Source: CAVQXR01 sp963717955 (lineage in GTDB: Bacteria; Actinomycetota; Thermoleophilia; Gaiellales; Gaiellaceae). From it: a stretch of DNA of 64,000 bases. The stretch's first letter is position 1, and each line of letters begins with the position of its first letter. Location of the stretch: positions 1,488,001-1,552,000 of the forward strand of contig CAVQXR010000001.1 in NCBI GenBank assembly GCA_963717955.1, given 5' to 3'. The notes under the pieces are model-generated. The model was not told the origin of the DNA. It worked only from the letters and a program-made list of their open reading frames with translations, and ran no database searches. The translations under genes and the position numbers were made by a program. Below, piece after piece: positions 16,079-24,076 of the stretch.

Positions 16079-17620
16079 ATGGGCGAATCCACAGAAGGAG
16101 TCGGGACAGTCGAGCCCGTCGAGAGCGGACCGACGATCCCGGTCGCCGTCGACGAGGCGGAGCAGGGCACCGCGGCCACCGCGCCGCCAGGAGGGCTTCC
16201 CCGGAGACGTCGGAGCGCGTCCGGGCGGATCCCGCACCTGACGGAGGCCGAGCGGGTCGCCCGGGGCCGTGCCGCCCGGAAGGAGACGCCGCGGGGAAGC
16301 CACGCCGGCTGGGACGCCCCGGCGCATCGGCACGACCCGATCCAGCTGCTGGAATCCCAGGCGGCGACACGGGTGCCGGAGCTCGTCCCGATCCGGTACG
16401 GCCGGATGCTCACCTCGCCGTTCGCATTCTTCCGCGGAAGCGCGCTGATCATGGCCGCGGACCTGGCCGGCACACCGCGGTCGGGCCTGCTCGCGCAGCT
16501 CTGCGGTGATGCGCACCTCTCGAACTTCGGCGTCTTCGGCTCGCCCGAGCGGCGGCTCGTCTTCGACATCAACGACTTCGACGAGACGCTGCCGGGACCC
16601 TGGGAGTGGGACGTCAAGCGCCTGGCCGCGAGCTTCGCGATCGCGGGGCGGGAGCGCGGCTTCTCCGACGCCGAGCGCCGGGAGATCGTGCTGCGGACGG
16701 TCCGCGAATACCGCCTCGCGATGGAGCGATGTGCGGGCATGGGCAACCTCGCCGTCTGGTACGCCAGCCTCGACATGGACGTCCTGATCGAGCGGTACCA
16801 GCGGGAGCTCGACCCCAAACGGCTGAAGCGACTGCGCGCGAACCTCGCGAGGACACGCACGCGCGACAGCATGCAGGCCTTCTCGAGACTCGTGCGGGAC
16901 GTCGACGGCGAGCCGCGTATCGTCGGCGACCCGCCGCTGATCGTGCCGGTCGAGGATGTCGCGGCCGGGTTCGACCGGGAGCAGCTCGAGGATGCGATCC
17001 GGGGGTTGATCCGGGCTTACCGGCGGACCCTCGAGCCCAGCCGGCGCAGCCTGCTCGAGCAGTTCCGTTACGTGCACATGGCCCGGAAGGTCGTGGGAGT
17101 CGGCAGCGTCGGGACGCGTGCCTGGATCGTCCTGCTCCTCGGCCGAGACGACCGCGACCCCCTGTTCCTCCAGGCCAAGGAGGCGCAGGCCTCCGTCCTC
17201 GAGGAGTACGTCGGACGCAGCGAGTACAAGAACGCCGGCCAGCGGGTCGTCCACGGACAGCGGCTCATGCAGGCGGCGAGCGACATCTTCCTCGGCTGGC
17301 AGCGCGTCGTCGGCTACGACGGTCAGCAACGCGACTTCTACCTCCGCCAGCTTCGCGACTGGAAGGGCTCCGCGGATGTGGAAGCAATGCTCCCCGACGG
17401 CATGGCGATCTACGGGAGGCTGTGCGCCTGGACGCTCGCGCGCGCTCACGCCCGCTCGGGCGATCGAATCGCGATCGCGTCCTATCTCGGGAAGGGCGAC
17501 GTGTTCGACCGCGCGATCGCGTCCTTCGCGGAGGCGTACGCCGACCAGAACGAGCGTGACTACGATGCGCTCGTCCACGCCGTGGCGAGCGGCCGGATCG
17601 AGGCCCAGACGGGCCTGTAG
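16079..17620 (+). CDS. DUF2252 family protein
   Basis: 513 aa, common in actinobacteria. After a low-complexity N-terminal 75 residues it shows the family's kinase-like core: FFRGSALIMAADL, CGDAHLSNFG and FDINDFDET, which resemble the catalytic and metal loops of aminoglycoside-phosphotransferase-like enzymes. The biochemical role is unknown. ATG at 16079 has GGGAGGG at 16065-16071, seven bases away, and a leader of about 30 bases. Confidence 0.85.
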   Translation: MGESTEGVGTVEPVESGPTIPVAVDEAEQGTAATAPPGGLPRRRRSASGRIPHLTEAERVARGRAARKETPRGSHAGWDAPAHRHDPIQLLESQAATRVPELVPIRYGRMLTSPFAFFRGSALIMAADLAGTPRSGLLAQLCGDAHLSNFGVFGSPERRLVFDINDFDETLPGPWEWDVKRLAASFAIAGRERGFSDAERREIVLRTVREYRLAMERCAGMGNLAVWYASLDMDVLIERYQRELDPKRLKRLRANLARTRTRDSMQAFSRLVRDVDGEPRIVGDPPLIVPVEDVAAGFDREQLEDAIRGLIRAYRRTLEPSRRSLLEQFRYVHMARKVVGVGSVGTRAWIVLLLGRDDRDPLFLQAKEAQASVLEEYVGRSEYKNAGQRVVHGQRLMQAASDIFLGWQRVVGYDGQQRDFYLRQLRDWKGSADVEAMLPDGMAIYGRLCAWTLARAHARSGDRIAIASYLGKGDVFDRAIASFAEAYADQNERDYDALVHAVASGRIEAQTGL

Positions 17621-17633
17621 GCGTCCCGGATCC

Positions 17634-17654
17634 GGGCGGGATGAGATCCCGCCC
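17634..17654. terminator. Strong hairpin after the DUF2252 gene
   Basis: Perfect stem GGGCGGGAT-GAG-ATCCCGCCC, 14 bp after the stop codon, with outer pairing GTCCCG/CGGGAC. No U-tract follows, so it may act as an RNA-stabilising or Rho-assisted end. Confidence 0.5.
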
Positions 17655-17766
17655 CTACGACGCGGGACCGCGACCCGCCGGCCCGGACGCCACGGGGGAT
17701 CGAGAGGCCGGACGCGGCGCGGCTGGCGGGACGGCATCGTATCCGGCCCTCGACCAGTCGAGCGGC

Positions 17767-17772
17767 TAGATT
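17767..17772 (+). promoter_or_regulatory. -10 box of the HIT gene (leaderless)
   Basis: TAGATT, six bases before the GTG start. Confidence 0.55.
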
Positions 17773-17778
17773 CCGGAC

Positions 17779-18261
17779 GTGACCGATCGTCTCTGGGCGC
17801 CGTGGCGCCTCGAGTACATCCAGTCGGCCGATGAGCAGCCCGGCTGCGTCTTCTGCCGGGCGCTCGAGCTGGACGACGAGGAGGGCCTCGTCGTCCACCG
17901 CGGCGTCAGGGCGGTCGTCCTGTTGAACAAGTTCCCCTACGCCTCCGGCCATCTGATGGTCGCGCCGCGGCGGCACGTCGGCACGTTCGGTGCGCTCGAT
18001 GCGGAAGAGGCGCTCGAGATCCACCGGCTCGCGGCGGCGGCGGTCGCCGCGCTCGAGGCGTCGATGGGCCCGCAGGGGTTCAACCTCGGCTGGAACCTCG
18101 GACGGATCGCCGGGGCGGGCGTCGTCGACCACGTCCACCAGCACGTCGTGCCCCGCTGGGCGGGCGACACGAACTTCATGCCGGTGCTCGCCGACGTCAA
18201 GGTCATGCCCGAGCACCTGCTCGACACGCGACGGAAGCTCGCCGCGGCCTGGCCCTCCTAG
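17779..18261 (+). CDS. HIT-family nucleotide phosphorylase/hydrolase (Ap4A phosphorylase-like)
   Basis: 160 aa. Histidine triad HVHQHVVPRW at residues 118-127; CVFC at 23-26 may bind zinc. The N-terminal LWAPWRLEYI is typical of the actinobacterial Ap4A phosphorylase group (Rv2613c-like), which breaks down diadenosine polyphosphates. GTG start, leaderless. The TAG stop is the first base group of the repeat element at 18258. Confidence 0.85.
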   Translation: MTDRLWAPWRLEYIQSADEQPGCVFCRALELDDEEGLVVHRGVRAVVLLNKFPYASGHLMVAPRRHVGTFGALDAEEALEIHRLAAAAVAALEASMGPQGFNLGWNLGRIAGAGVVDHVHQHVVPRWAGDTNFMPVLADVKVMPEHLLDTRRKLAAAWPS

Positions 18262-18357
18262 ACGACTGATTCCACGATCTCGCGCGGCCCGGCTGTGCCG
18301 TCTGGGGTGTCCGGGCCGGCGCCCCGCGTCGGCAATCTCGTGAAATCACCCATCTAG
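18258..18357. repeat. Palindromic element, short copy (about 100 bp)
   Basis: Ends pair as GATTCCACGATCTCGC against GCAATCTCGTGAAATC. Flanked by CTAG on both sides. It begins on the HIT stop codon and its right end supplies part of the -10 box of the next gene. A longer copy lies at 53957-54178. Confidence 0.75.
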
Positions 18358-18360
18358 ACT
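18355..18360 (+). promoter_or_regulatory. -10 box of the phosphohexomutase gene (leaderless)
   Basis: TAGACT, six bases before ATG 18367; its TAG comes from the flank of the palindromic element. Confidence 0.5.
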
Positions 18361-18366
18361 GCCGCC

Positions 18367-19710
18367 ATGGCCCTCGATCCCACGGTCTTCAAGGCGTACG
18401 ACGTGCGTGGGCGCTATCCATCCGAGTTGGACGAGGAGGGTGCCTACGCGATCGCGCGCGCGTACGTCGAGCATTTCGAGCCGAGGGCCGTCGCAATCGG
18501 CCGGGACATGCGCCTCTCCTCGCCGTCGATGGCGGCGGCGGTCGTCCGCGGGGCTGCGGAAGGCGGTGCGGATGTCACCGACGTGGGGATGATCGGCACC
18601 GAGATGCTCTATTTCGCCGTCGGCCACCTTGGCCTGGACGGCGGGCTCACGGTCACCGCCTCGCACAATCCGAAGGAGTACACGGGCATGAAGATCGTCC
18701 GTCGCGGGGCGCTCCCCGTCGGCGGGGACTCGGGCCTGCTCGACATCCGCCGCCGCGCGGAGACCCCGTTCGCCGAGCCCGTGGGACGGGGAGCCGTCCG
18801 GAGCGCGGACGTGTACCCGGCGTTCGTCGAGCACGTCGTCTCGTTCGTCGACCCCGGCGCCATCGCGCCGCTCCGCGTCGTCGTCGACGCCGCGAACGGC
18901 ATGGGCGGGGCGATGCTGCCCCCGGTGCTCGCGCAGCTGCCGGTCGAGGCCGTCTGCTGCTACTTCGAGCCCGACGGCTCGTTTCCGAACCACGAGCCCA
19001 ACCCGCTGCTGCCCGAAAACCGCGAGTTCATCGTCGCGAAGGTGCGCGAGGAGGGCGCGGCCCTCGGGATCGCGTTCGACGGCGATGCCGATCGCTGCTT
19101 CTTCGTCGACGACACGGGCGAGTTCGTGCCGGGCGACTTCGTGACGGCCCTGCTCGCGCGGGCGGTGCTCGAGAAAGAGCCCGGCGCGACCATCATCTAC
19201 GATGTCCGCGCCTCGTGGGCCGTTCCCGACACCGTCGAGGCCGCCGGGGGGATCGCGCTCGTCAACCGTGTCGGCCACGCGTTCATCAAGCACCGGATGC
19301 GCAAGGAGCAGGCGGCGTTCGCCGGCGAGGTGTCCGGCCACTACTACTTCCGCGACTTCTTCCAGGCCGACTCCGGCGTCGTGCCCATGCTGTTGCTGCT
19401 CGAGCTGGTCTCGAGGGACGGCCGCCCGCTGAGCGAGATCCTCGCCCCGTTCAGGGACCGCTACTTCCTCACCGGCGAGATCAACACGGCGGTCGCCGAC
19501 GTCGCCCTGAAGCTCCAGGAGCTGAAGGAGCGGTTCGGCCCGGAAGGCGAGGTCTCGCACCTGGACGGCATCTCGGTCACCGCCGCGGACTGGCACATGA
19601 ACGTCCGACCCTCCAACACCGAGCCGCTGCTGCGCCTCAACCTCGAGGCCCGGTCGAAGGCGCTGATGGAGGGCAAGCGCGACGAGGTGCTCGCGGTGAT
19701 CCACGCGTGA
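18367..19710 (+). CDS. manB: Phosphomannomutase/phosphoglucomutase
   Basis: 447 aa alpha-D-phosphohexomutase. Active-site serine in TASHNPKEYTG, metal loop DGDADRCFF, sugar loop GEVSGHYYFRD, phosphate loop RPSNTEPLLR. Converts mannose-6-P or glucose-6-P to the 1-phosphates used for wall glycans and glycolipids. GTGA overlap with the thioesterase gene that follows. Confidence 0.92.
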   Translation: MALDPTVFKAYDVRGRYPSELDEEGAYAIARAYVEHFEPRAVAIGRDMRLSSPSMAAAVVRGAAEGGADVTDVGMIGTEMLYFAVGHLGLDGGLTVTASHNPKEYTGMKIVRRGALPVGGDSGLLDIRRRAETPFAEPVGRGAVRSADVYPAFVEHVVSFVDPGAIAPLRVVVDAANGMGGAMLPPVLAQLPVEAVCCYFEPDGSFPNHEPNPLLPENREFIVAKVREEGAALGIAFDGDADRCFFVDDTGEFVPGDFVTALLARAVLEKEPGATIIYDVRASWAVPDTVEAAGGIALVNRVGHAFIKHRMRKEQAAFAGEVSGHYYFRDFFQADSGVVPMLLLLELVSRDGRPLSEILAPFRDRYFLTGEINTAVADVALKLQELKERFGPEGEVSHLDGISVTAADWHMNVRPSNTEPLLRLNLEARSKALMEGKRDEVLAVIHA

Positions 19711-20177
19711 CGTCCCCGCTCGAGCTCGGCCGTGTCACCGACCGCAGGCCGCCCTTTCGCTACTCCGCCCTGACCCGCGTCGGCTTCTCGGACACCGACG
19801 CGCAGGGTGTCGTGTACTACGGCCGGTACCTCCCGTACTTCGACACGGCCCACCGCGAGTATCTGCGGCATCTCGGGCTCCTCGGCTCGAACGTCGAGCG
19901 CGAGCGCTTCGTGATGCGGGCGACCACCGTCGAGTACCATGCGCCCGCCCGCTTCGACGACCTCATGGAGGTGTTCGTGCGCACGAGGCGGATCGGCCGC
20001 TCGAGCCTCACCGCCGCGTACGCGGCGCACGACGTCGACGGCGACGCGCTGATGTGCACCGCGCAGCAGACCTTCGTCCTCGTGGATGCGCTCTCCGGCC
20101 GGCCCGTCGGGATCCCGGAGGCGTACCGGGCTCCGATTCGCGCCTTCGAGGGCGCCGACCTGGAGGAGGACCGATGA
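19707..20177 (+). CDS. Acyl-CoA thioesterase, 4HBT/YbgC family
   Basis: 156 aa hotdog-fold protein: GFSDTDAQGVVYYGRYLPYFD is the YbgC/4-hydroxybenzoyl-CoA thioesterase active-site signature with the catalytic Asp. Start GTG at 19707 overlaps the mutase stop (GTGA) and the stop overlaps the next gene (ATGA). Substrate unknown. Confidence 0.88.
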   Translation: MTSPLELGRVTDRRPPFRYSALTRVGFSDTDAQGVVYYGRYLPYFDTAHREYLRHLGLLGSNVERERFVMRATTVEYHAPARFDDLMEVFVRTRRIGRSSLTAAYAAHDVDGDALMCTAQQTFVLVDALSGRPVGIPEAYRAPIRAFEGADLEEDR

Positions 20178-20494
20178 TCTCCGTCGCGGACGCGAGACGT
20201 GGCGTGCTCGAGGCGATCGATCGCTACGTGAACAGCGAGCCGACCGCTGACGGAGTGCTTCGACGGAGCGCCACGGTGTTGCGCGACCGGATTGGATACC
20301 CGTCGGTCTCGGTCGCGCGGCCGGGCCGCGCCGACATCACCGTGGGTGGGCCGTCGTCGGAGCCGGCCGTGCGCCTCCCGATCGAGCACCGGGGCGAGCC
20401 CGTCGGCGAGCTGTGCGTGGGCGGCGCGGATGCCGATGACCGCGCGTTCCTCGAGCACGTCGCCCGGATGCTCTCGTCGCGGTGCGAGCGTTGA
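20174..20494 (+). CDS. Small GAF-like protein of unknown function
   Basis: 106 aa. Helix at the N-terminus, then short strands (VSVARPGRADITVGG; VRLPIEHRGEPVGELCVGG) and a C-terminal helix with DRAFLEHVARML: the pattern of a degenerate GAF domain. Coupled to the thioesterase (ATGA) and overlapping the next GAF gene by 13 bp, so the two GAF-type proteins may work together. Confidence 0.65.
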   Translation: MISVADARRGVLEAIDRYVNSEPTADGVLRRSATVLRDRIGYPSVSVARPGRADITVGGPSSEPAVRLPIEHRGEPVGELCVGGADADDRAFLEHVARMLSSRCER

Positions 20495-21009
20495 GCGGCC
20501 CGCTCGACGCCCAGCCGTACGCCGGGGCGCTCGAGGCCGTGGAGCGCATCCTCAATCGCGAGGCGGAGCCGGACGAGGCCCTGCGAGCCGTGGTCGAGGT
20601 GCTGCACGATCGTGTCGACCACTACACCTGGATCGGCCTCTACTTCGTCGACGAAGGGGAGCTCGTCCTCGGTCCGTGGAAGGGTGAGTCCGGGCTCCCG
20701 GAGCACACGAGCCTTCCGCTCGGCGAGGGCGCGATCGGCCGCTCGGCCTCCCGCCGGACCGTCGAGGGGCTGCCGGACGTCGCGACCGTCGAGGGCGACG
20801 AAGCGTGCTCTCCGCGGACGCCGGCCGAGATCGACGTTCCCGTCGTGTTCGAGGGCTCCACGGTCGCCGTGATCGGCATCGACTCCGACCTGCCCGACCC
20901 GTTCGGGCCGTCCGATGACGCCTTCCTCGGACGGGTGGCAACGCTGATCTCGGCGCACTGCCTGGTCGGGTGGGACACGGGCGGGGTCCCGTGGCCCGAG
21001 CTGGGCTGA
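20482..21009 (+). CDS. GAF-domain protein related to free Met-R-sulfoxide reductase
   Basis: 175 aa. WIGLYFVDEGELVLGPWKG, LPLGEGAIGRSA and DVPVVFEGSTVAVIGIDSD follow the fRMsr (YebR) GAF fold. Compared with E. coli fRMsr the cysteine of the G-V-C-G loop is Ala (GEGAIG), and only the later Cys in EACSPRTPAEIDVP is kept, so the redox chemistry is doubtful. Start GTG at 20482; TTG at 20491 (TTGA overlap with the previous stop) is an alternative. Confidence 0.75.
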   Translation: MRALSGPLDAQPYAGALEAVERILNREAEPDEALRAVVEVLHDRVDHYTWIGLYFVDEGELVLGPWKGESGLPEHTSLPLGEGAIGRSASRRTVEGLPDVATVEGDEACSPRTPAEIDVPVVFEGSTVAVIGIDSDLPDPFGPSDDAFLGRVATLISAHCLVGWDTGGVPWPELG

Positions 21010-21094
21010 GAGCTCGACCCGGAACGACGCAGCGCTGACGAGCTCGACGGGCTCCGTCCGGGCGTAACGGGCTCCGCCCGGGCGAGCGCCGCTC

Positions 21095-21790
21095 TCAGGC
21101 CGGCGGCTCGAGCCGGCGCCGAACGACGTCGACGCTCGCCGCGGCGATCGGCTCGCCGAGGACGGCCGACGCGAGCTCGTTCGCCTGCCGGATCACCGCG
21201 TCGCGCTCGGCCCCCACGGCTCCGCGCGCGAGGAAGAGCGCGGCGCCGGCGGTGCTCGCCCAGTCGGACACCCCCGTGAGGCCGGGTGGCGGAGCGGTGC
21301 CGGCCTCGGCGGCGACACGCGGCATGCCGCGGAGCGCCGCTGCGAGCGCGTGGGCCCGGGCCTCGACCGCCCCGGCCTCCCGACCTGCGTCGGCGACCCG
21401 CTCCCGGTGAGCCGCAACGGCAGCCTCCGCGGCGTCGACCCGCCTCCTTGCCAGCGCGAGCGCGTCCTCGGCTCGAACGACGTCCCGCCGTGCGGCCGCG
21501 GCTGGCTCGCCTTCCCGGCCGCTCGCAGCGGCCTCGAGCCGGTCGCGTGCCTCGCCGACCGCCCGCTCCCGCTGCGCGCGGTCGGCCGCTGCCTCGGCCA
21601 GGGCCGCCTCGAGGCGTCGGGCCTCCGTCGGTGCCTCCTCGAGAAAGCGCGCCAGCCGATCGGAGTCACTCCTGATTCCGGCCGTCGGGGCGGCGAGCTC
21701 GTCGAGCTCGGACAGGGCCCGGGCGTGCTGTTCGTCCGCCCGGGCCAGCTCTTCGAGCAGCAGCTCGGGCACGTCGCCCGCCGGGGTCAT
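21095..21790 (-). CDS. Coiled-coil protein of unknown function, coupled to rel
   Basis: 231 aa, very rich in Ala, Glu and Arg. A long coiled coil (residues 10-165) leads to a globular tail (TGVSDWASTAGAALFLARG to LGEPIAAASVDVVRRRLEPP). No signal peptide and no known motif seen. ATG at 21790 overlaps the rel stop (ATGA), so it is made together with Rel. I do not recognise a family. Confidence 0.75.
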   Translation of the reverse strand: MTPAGDVPELLLEELARADEQHARALSELDELAAPTAGIRSDSDRLARFLEEAPTEARRLEAALAEAAADRAQRERAVGEARDRLEAAASGREGEPAAAARRDVVRAEDALALARRRVDAAEAAVAAHRERVADAGREAGAVEARAHALAAALRGMPRVAAEAGTAPPPGLTGVSDWASTAGAALFLARGAVGAERDAVIRQANELASAVLGEPIAAASVDVVRRRLEPPA

Positions 21791-24003
21791 GCCGACGGCG
21801 TGACGCGGTAGGCGTCGAAGACAGAGTCGATGTTGCGCAGCGCGTTCAGCAGGCCGCGCATCGTCTTCACGTCGCCGATCTCGGCGACGTACCAGTTCTT
21901 GGCCATCTGATCCTCGACGTGGCCCGAGTACTCGACGATGTTCGCGCCGTGCTCGGCGAACGTCCGCGCGACGTCCTCGAGCAGCCGCGGGCGGTCCCAC
22001 GAGTCGACGGCGATCTGCACGCGGAAGCTCTGCGTCGCACCGCCGTCCCAGTCGACCCGGGTGAACCGCTCCGGGTTGCGGCGAAGCGCGCGCGCGTTCG
22101 GGCAGTCCTCGCGGTGAATCGTGATCCCCTTGCCGAGCGAGATGTAGCCGCAGATCTCGTCACCCGGCACCGGGTTGCAGCAGCGGCCGAGCCGAACGAG
22201 CACGTCCTCGACGCCGTCCACGGTGATCCCGACCGCCTGCCCGGCGATCGCATGGCGCGCCTTGGGCTTGCGCGGGAGGGTCTCCTCCTCGGCGACCTCG
22301 GAGGTCTTGAGCCTCTGCAGGAGCTTGTTGACGACCTGCGAGACCTGGAGCTTCCCCGAGCCGAGCGCGAGGTAGAAGTCCTCCGCCTTCTTGAAGTTCA
22401 TCTCGCGGATCACGCCTGCGAGGAGCGGTGAGCCGGCGATCTTCTTGTACGGCAGGTTCTGCTGCTTCAGCGCCTTCTCGAGGGCCTCGCGTCCCTTCAG
22501 CTCGGTGTCGTCGCGCGTCTCCCGCGAGAGCCACTGGCGGATCTTGTTGCGCGCCCGCGAGGAGGCCGCGATCGAGAGCCAGTCCCGCGATGGCCCCCGG
22601 CCGAGCTGCTTCGAGGTCAGGATCTCGACGAAGTCGCCGCTCCTGAGCCGGTAGTGCAGCGGGACGATCCGCCCGTTGACCTTCGCGCCGACGGTGCGGT
22701 GACCGACGTCGGTGTGCACCGAGTACGCGAAGTCGATCGGCGTGGAGCCCGAGGGGAGCGACTTGACCTCGCCCTTCGGCGTGAAGACGAAGACCTCGTC
22801 CGAGAACAGGTCGGTGCGGAACGTTCTCATGAACTCACCGGGATCGCTCTCGTCCTGCTGCCAGTCCATGAGCTGCCTCAGCCACGCGAGGCGCTCGGCC
22901 TCGGTCTTGCCGTCCTTCGTGCCGCTCTTGTACAGCCAGTGCGCGGCCACGCCGAGCTCGGCGGTCTCGTGCATGTCCCTCGTGCGCACCTGGATCTCGA
23001 GCGGCTTCCCCTCGGGGCCGACCACGGTTGTGTGCAGCGACCGGTACATGTTGAGCTTGGGCATCGCGACGTAGTCCTTGAACCGCCCGGGCATCGGCTT
23101 CCACAGAGAGTGGATGATCCCGAGCACCGCGTAGCAGTCGCCCTGCCCCTCACGTCCCGACCGCTCGACGATCACGCGCATCGCAGTGAGGTCGTAGATC
23201 TCGTTGAACTCCTTGCCCCGCTTCGCCATCTTGTCGTAGATGGAGTAGAAGTGCTTCGCACGGCCGGAGATATCCGCGGCGATCTCCGTCTTCTCGAGCT
23301 CGCGCGCGAGGGTGCCGCCGGCCTCGGCGACGTAGGCCTCGCGGTCGGCCCGACGCTGGGCGACCATCGCGCCGATCTCCTCGTATTTCCGGGGGTGCAG
23401 CGTCTGGAACGCGAGGTCCTCGAGCTCCCATTTGATCTGGTGGATCCCGAGCCGGTGCGCCAGCGGCGCATAGACCTCGAGCGTCTCGCGCGCCTTCTGG
23501 ATCTGCTTCTGCTTGCCGAGGTACTCGATCGTCCGCATGTTGTGGAGGCGGTCGGCGAGCTTGATGATGATCACCCTGATGTCCTGGGCCATCGCCACGA
23601 TCATCTTCCGGTAGTTCTCCGCCTGGGCCTGCTCGCGGCTCTGGAACTTGATCCGGGTGAGCTTCGTCACGCCCTCGACGAGGCGTGCGATGTCGTCGCC
23701 GAACTCCTCCTCGACCTTGTCGATCGTCACGTCGGTGTCCTCGACCACGTCGTGCAGCAGCCCGGCGGCCACCGTTGCCGTGTCCATCCGGAGCTCCGCG
23801 AGGGCTCGCGCGACGCCGACAGGGTGGGCGATGAACGCTTCGCCGCTTCGACGCTTGTCTCCCGCGTGCGCCTCGCACGCGATCTCGAATGCGCGCTCGA
23901 GCAGGTCCCGGTCGATCTCCGAGTTGTGCTCGCCGACCGTTGCGATCAGCTCGGCGAGGAGCTGACGATGGCGCTCGGCCTCGATACCGAGAACGGGTTC
24001 CAT
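21787..24003 (-). CDS. rel: Bifunctional (p)ppGpp synthetase/hydrolase Rel
   Basis: 738 aa, full RSH layout: HD hydrolase domain (HPVGVARALAEL, LLHDVVEDT), synthetase domain (GRFKDYVAMPKLNMYRSLHT), TGS domain (VFVFTPKGEVKSLPSG), zinc-finger-like region with RCCNPVPGDEI, and C-terminal ACT domain. Both catalytic halves look intact, so it should make and destroy the alarmone. ATG at 24003 is six bases after TACAAT with no SD, so the mRNA is leaderless; the longer frame upstream runs into the 3' end of recJ. Confidence 0.95.
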   Translation of the reverse strand: MEPVLGIEAERHRQLLAELIATVGEHNSEIDRDLLERAFEIACEAHAGDKRRSGEAFIAHPVGVARALAELRMDTATVAAGLLHDVVEDTDVTIDKVEEEFGDDIARLVEGVTKLTRIKFQSREQAQAENYRKMIVAMAQDIRVIIIKLADRLHNMRTIEYLGKQKQIQKARETLEVYAPLAHRLGIHQIKWELEDLAFQTLHPRKYEEIGAMVAQRRADREAYVAEAGGTLARELEKTEIAADISGRAKHFYSIYDKMAKRGKEFNEIYDLTAMRVIVERSGREGQGDCYAVLGIIHSLWKPMPGRFKDYVAMPKLNMYRSLHTTVVGPEGKPLEIQVRTRDMHETAELGVAAHWLYKSGTKDGKTEAERLAWLRQLMDWQQDESDPGEFMRTFRTDLFSDEVFVFTPKGEVKSLPSGSTPIDFAYSVHTDVGHRTVGAKVNGRIVPLHYRLRSGDFVEILTSKQLGRGPSRDWLSIAASSRARNKIRQWLSRETRDDTELKGREALEKALKQQNLPYKKIAGSPLLAGVIREMNFKKAEDFYLALGSGKLQVSQVVNKLLQRLKTSEVAEEETLPRKPKARHAIAGQAVGITVDGVEDVLVRLGRCCNPVPGDEICGYISLGKGITIHREDCPNARALRRNPERFTRVDWDGGATQSFRVQIAVDSWDRPRLLEDVARTFAEHGANIVEYSGHVEDQMAKNWYVAEIGDVKTMRGLLNALRNIDSVFDAYRVTPSA

Positions 24004-24009
24004 TCCACG

Positions 24010-24015
24010 ATTGTA
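24010..24015 (-). promoter_or_regulatory. -10 box of rel (leaderless)
   Basis: TACAAT, six bases before the ATG. Confidence 0.6.
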
Positions 24016-24076
24016 GTCGGCGCGGCCGCGGCGTTCCTGGAGCGCAGCCCGCCAGGAGAACGGTCGGGCACGCCCG

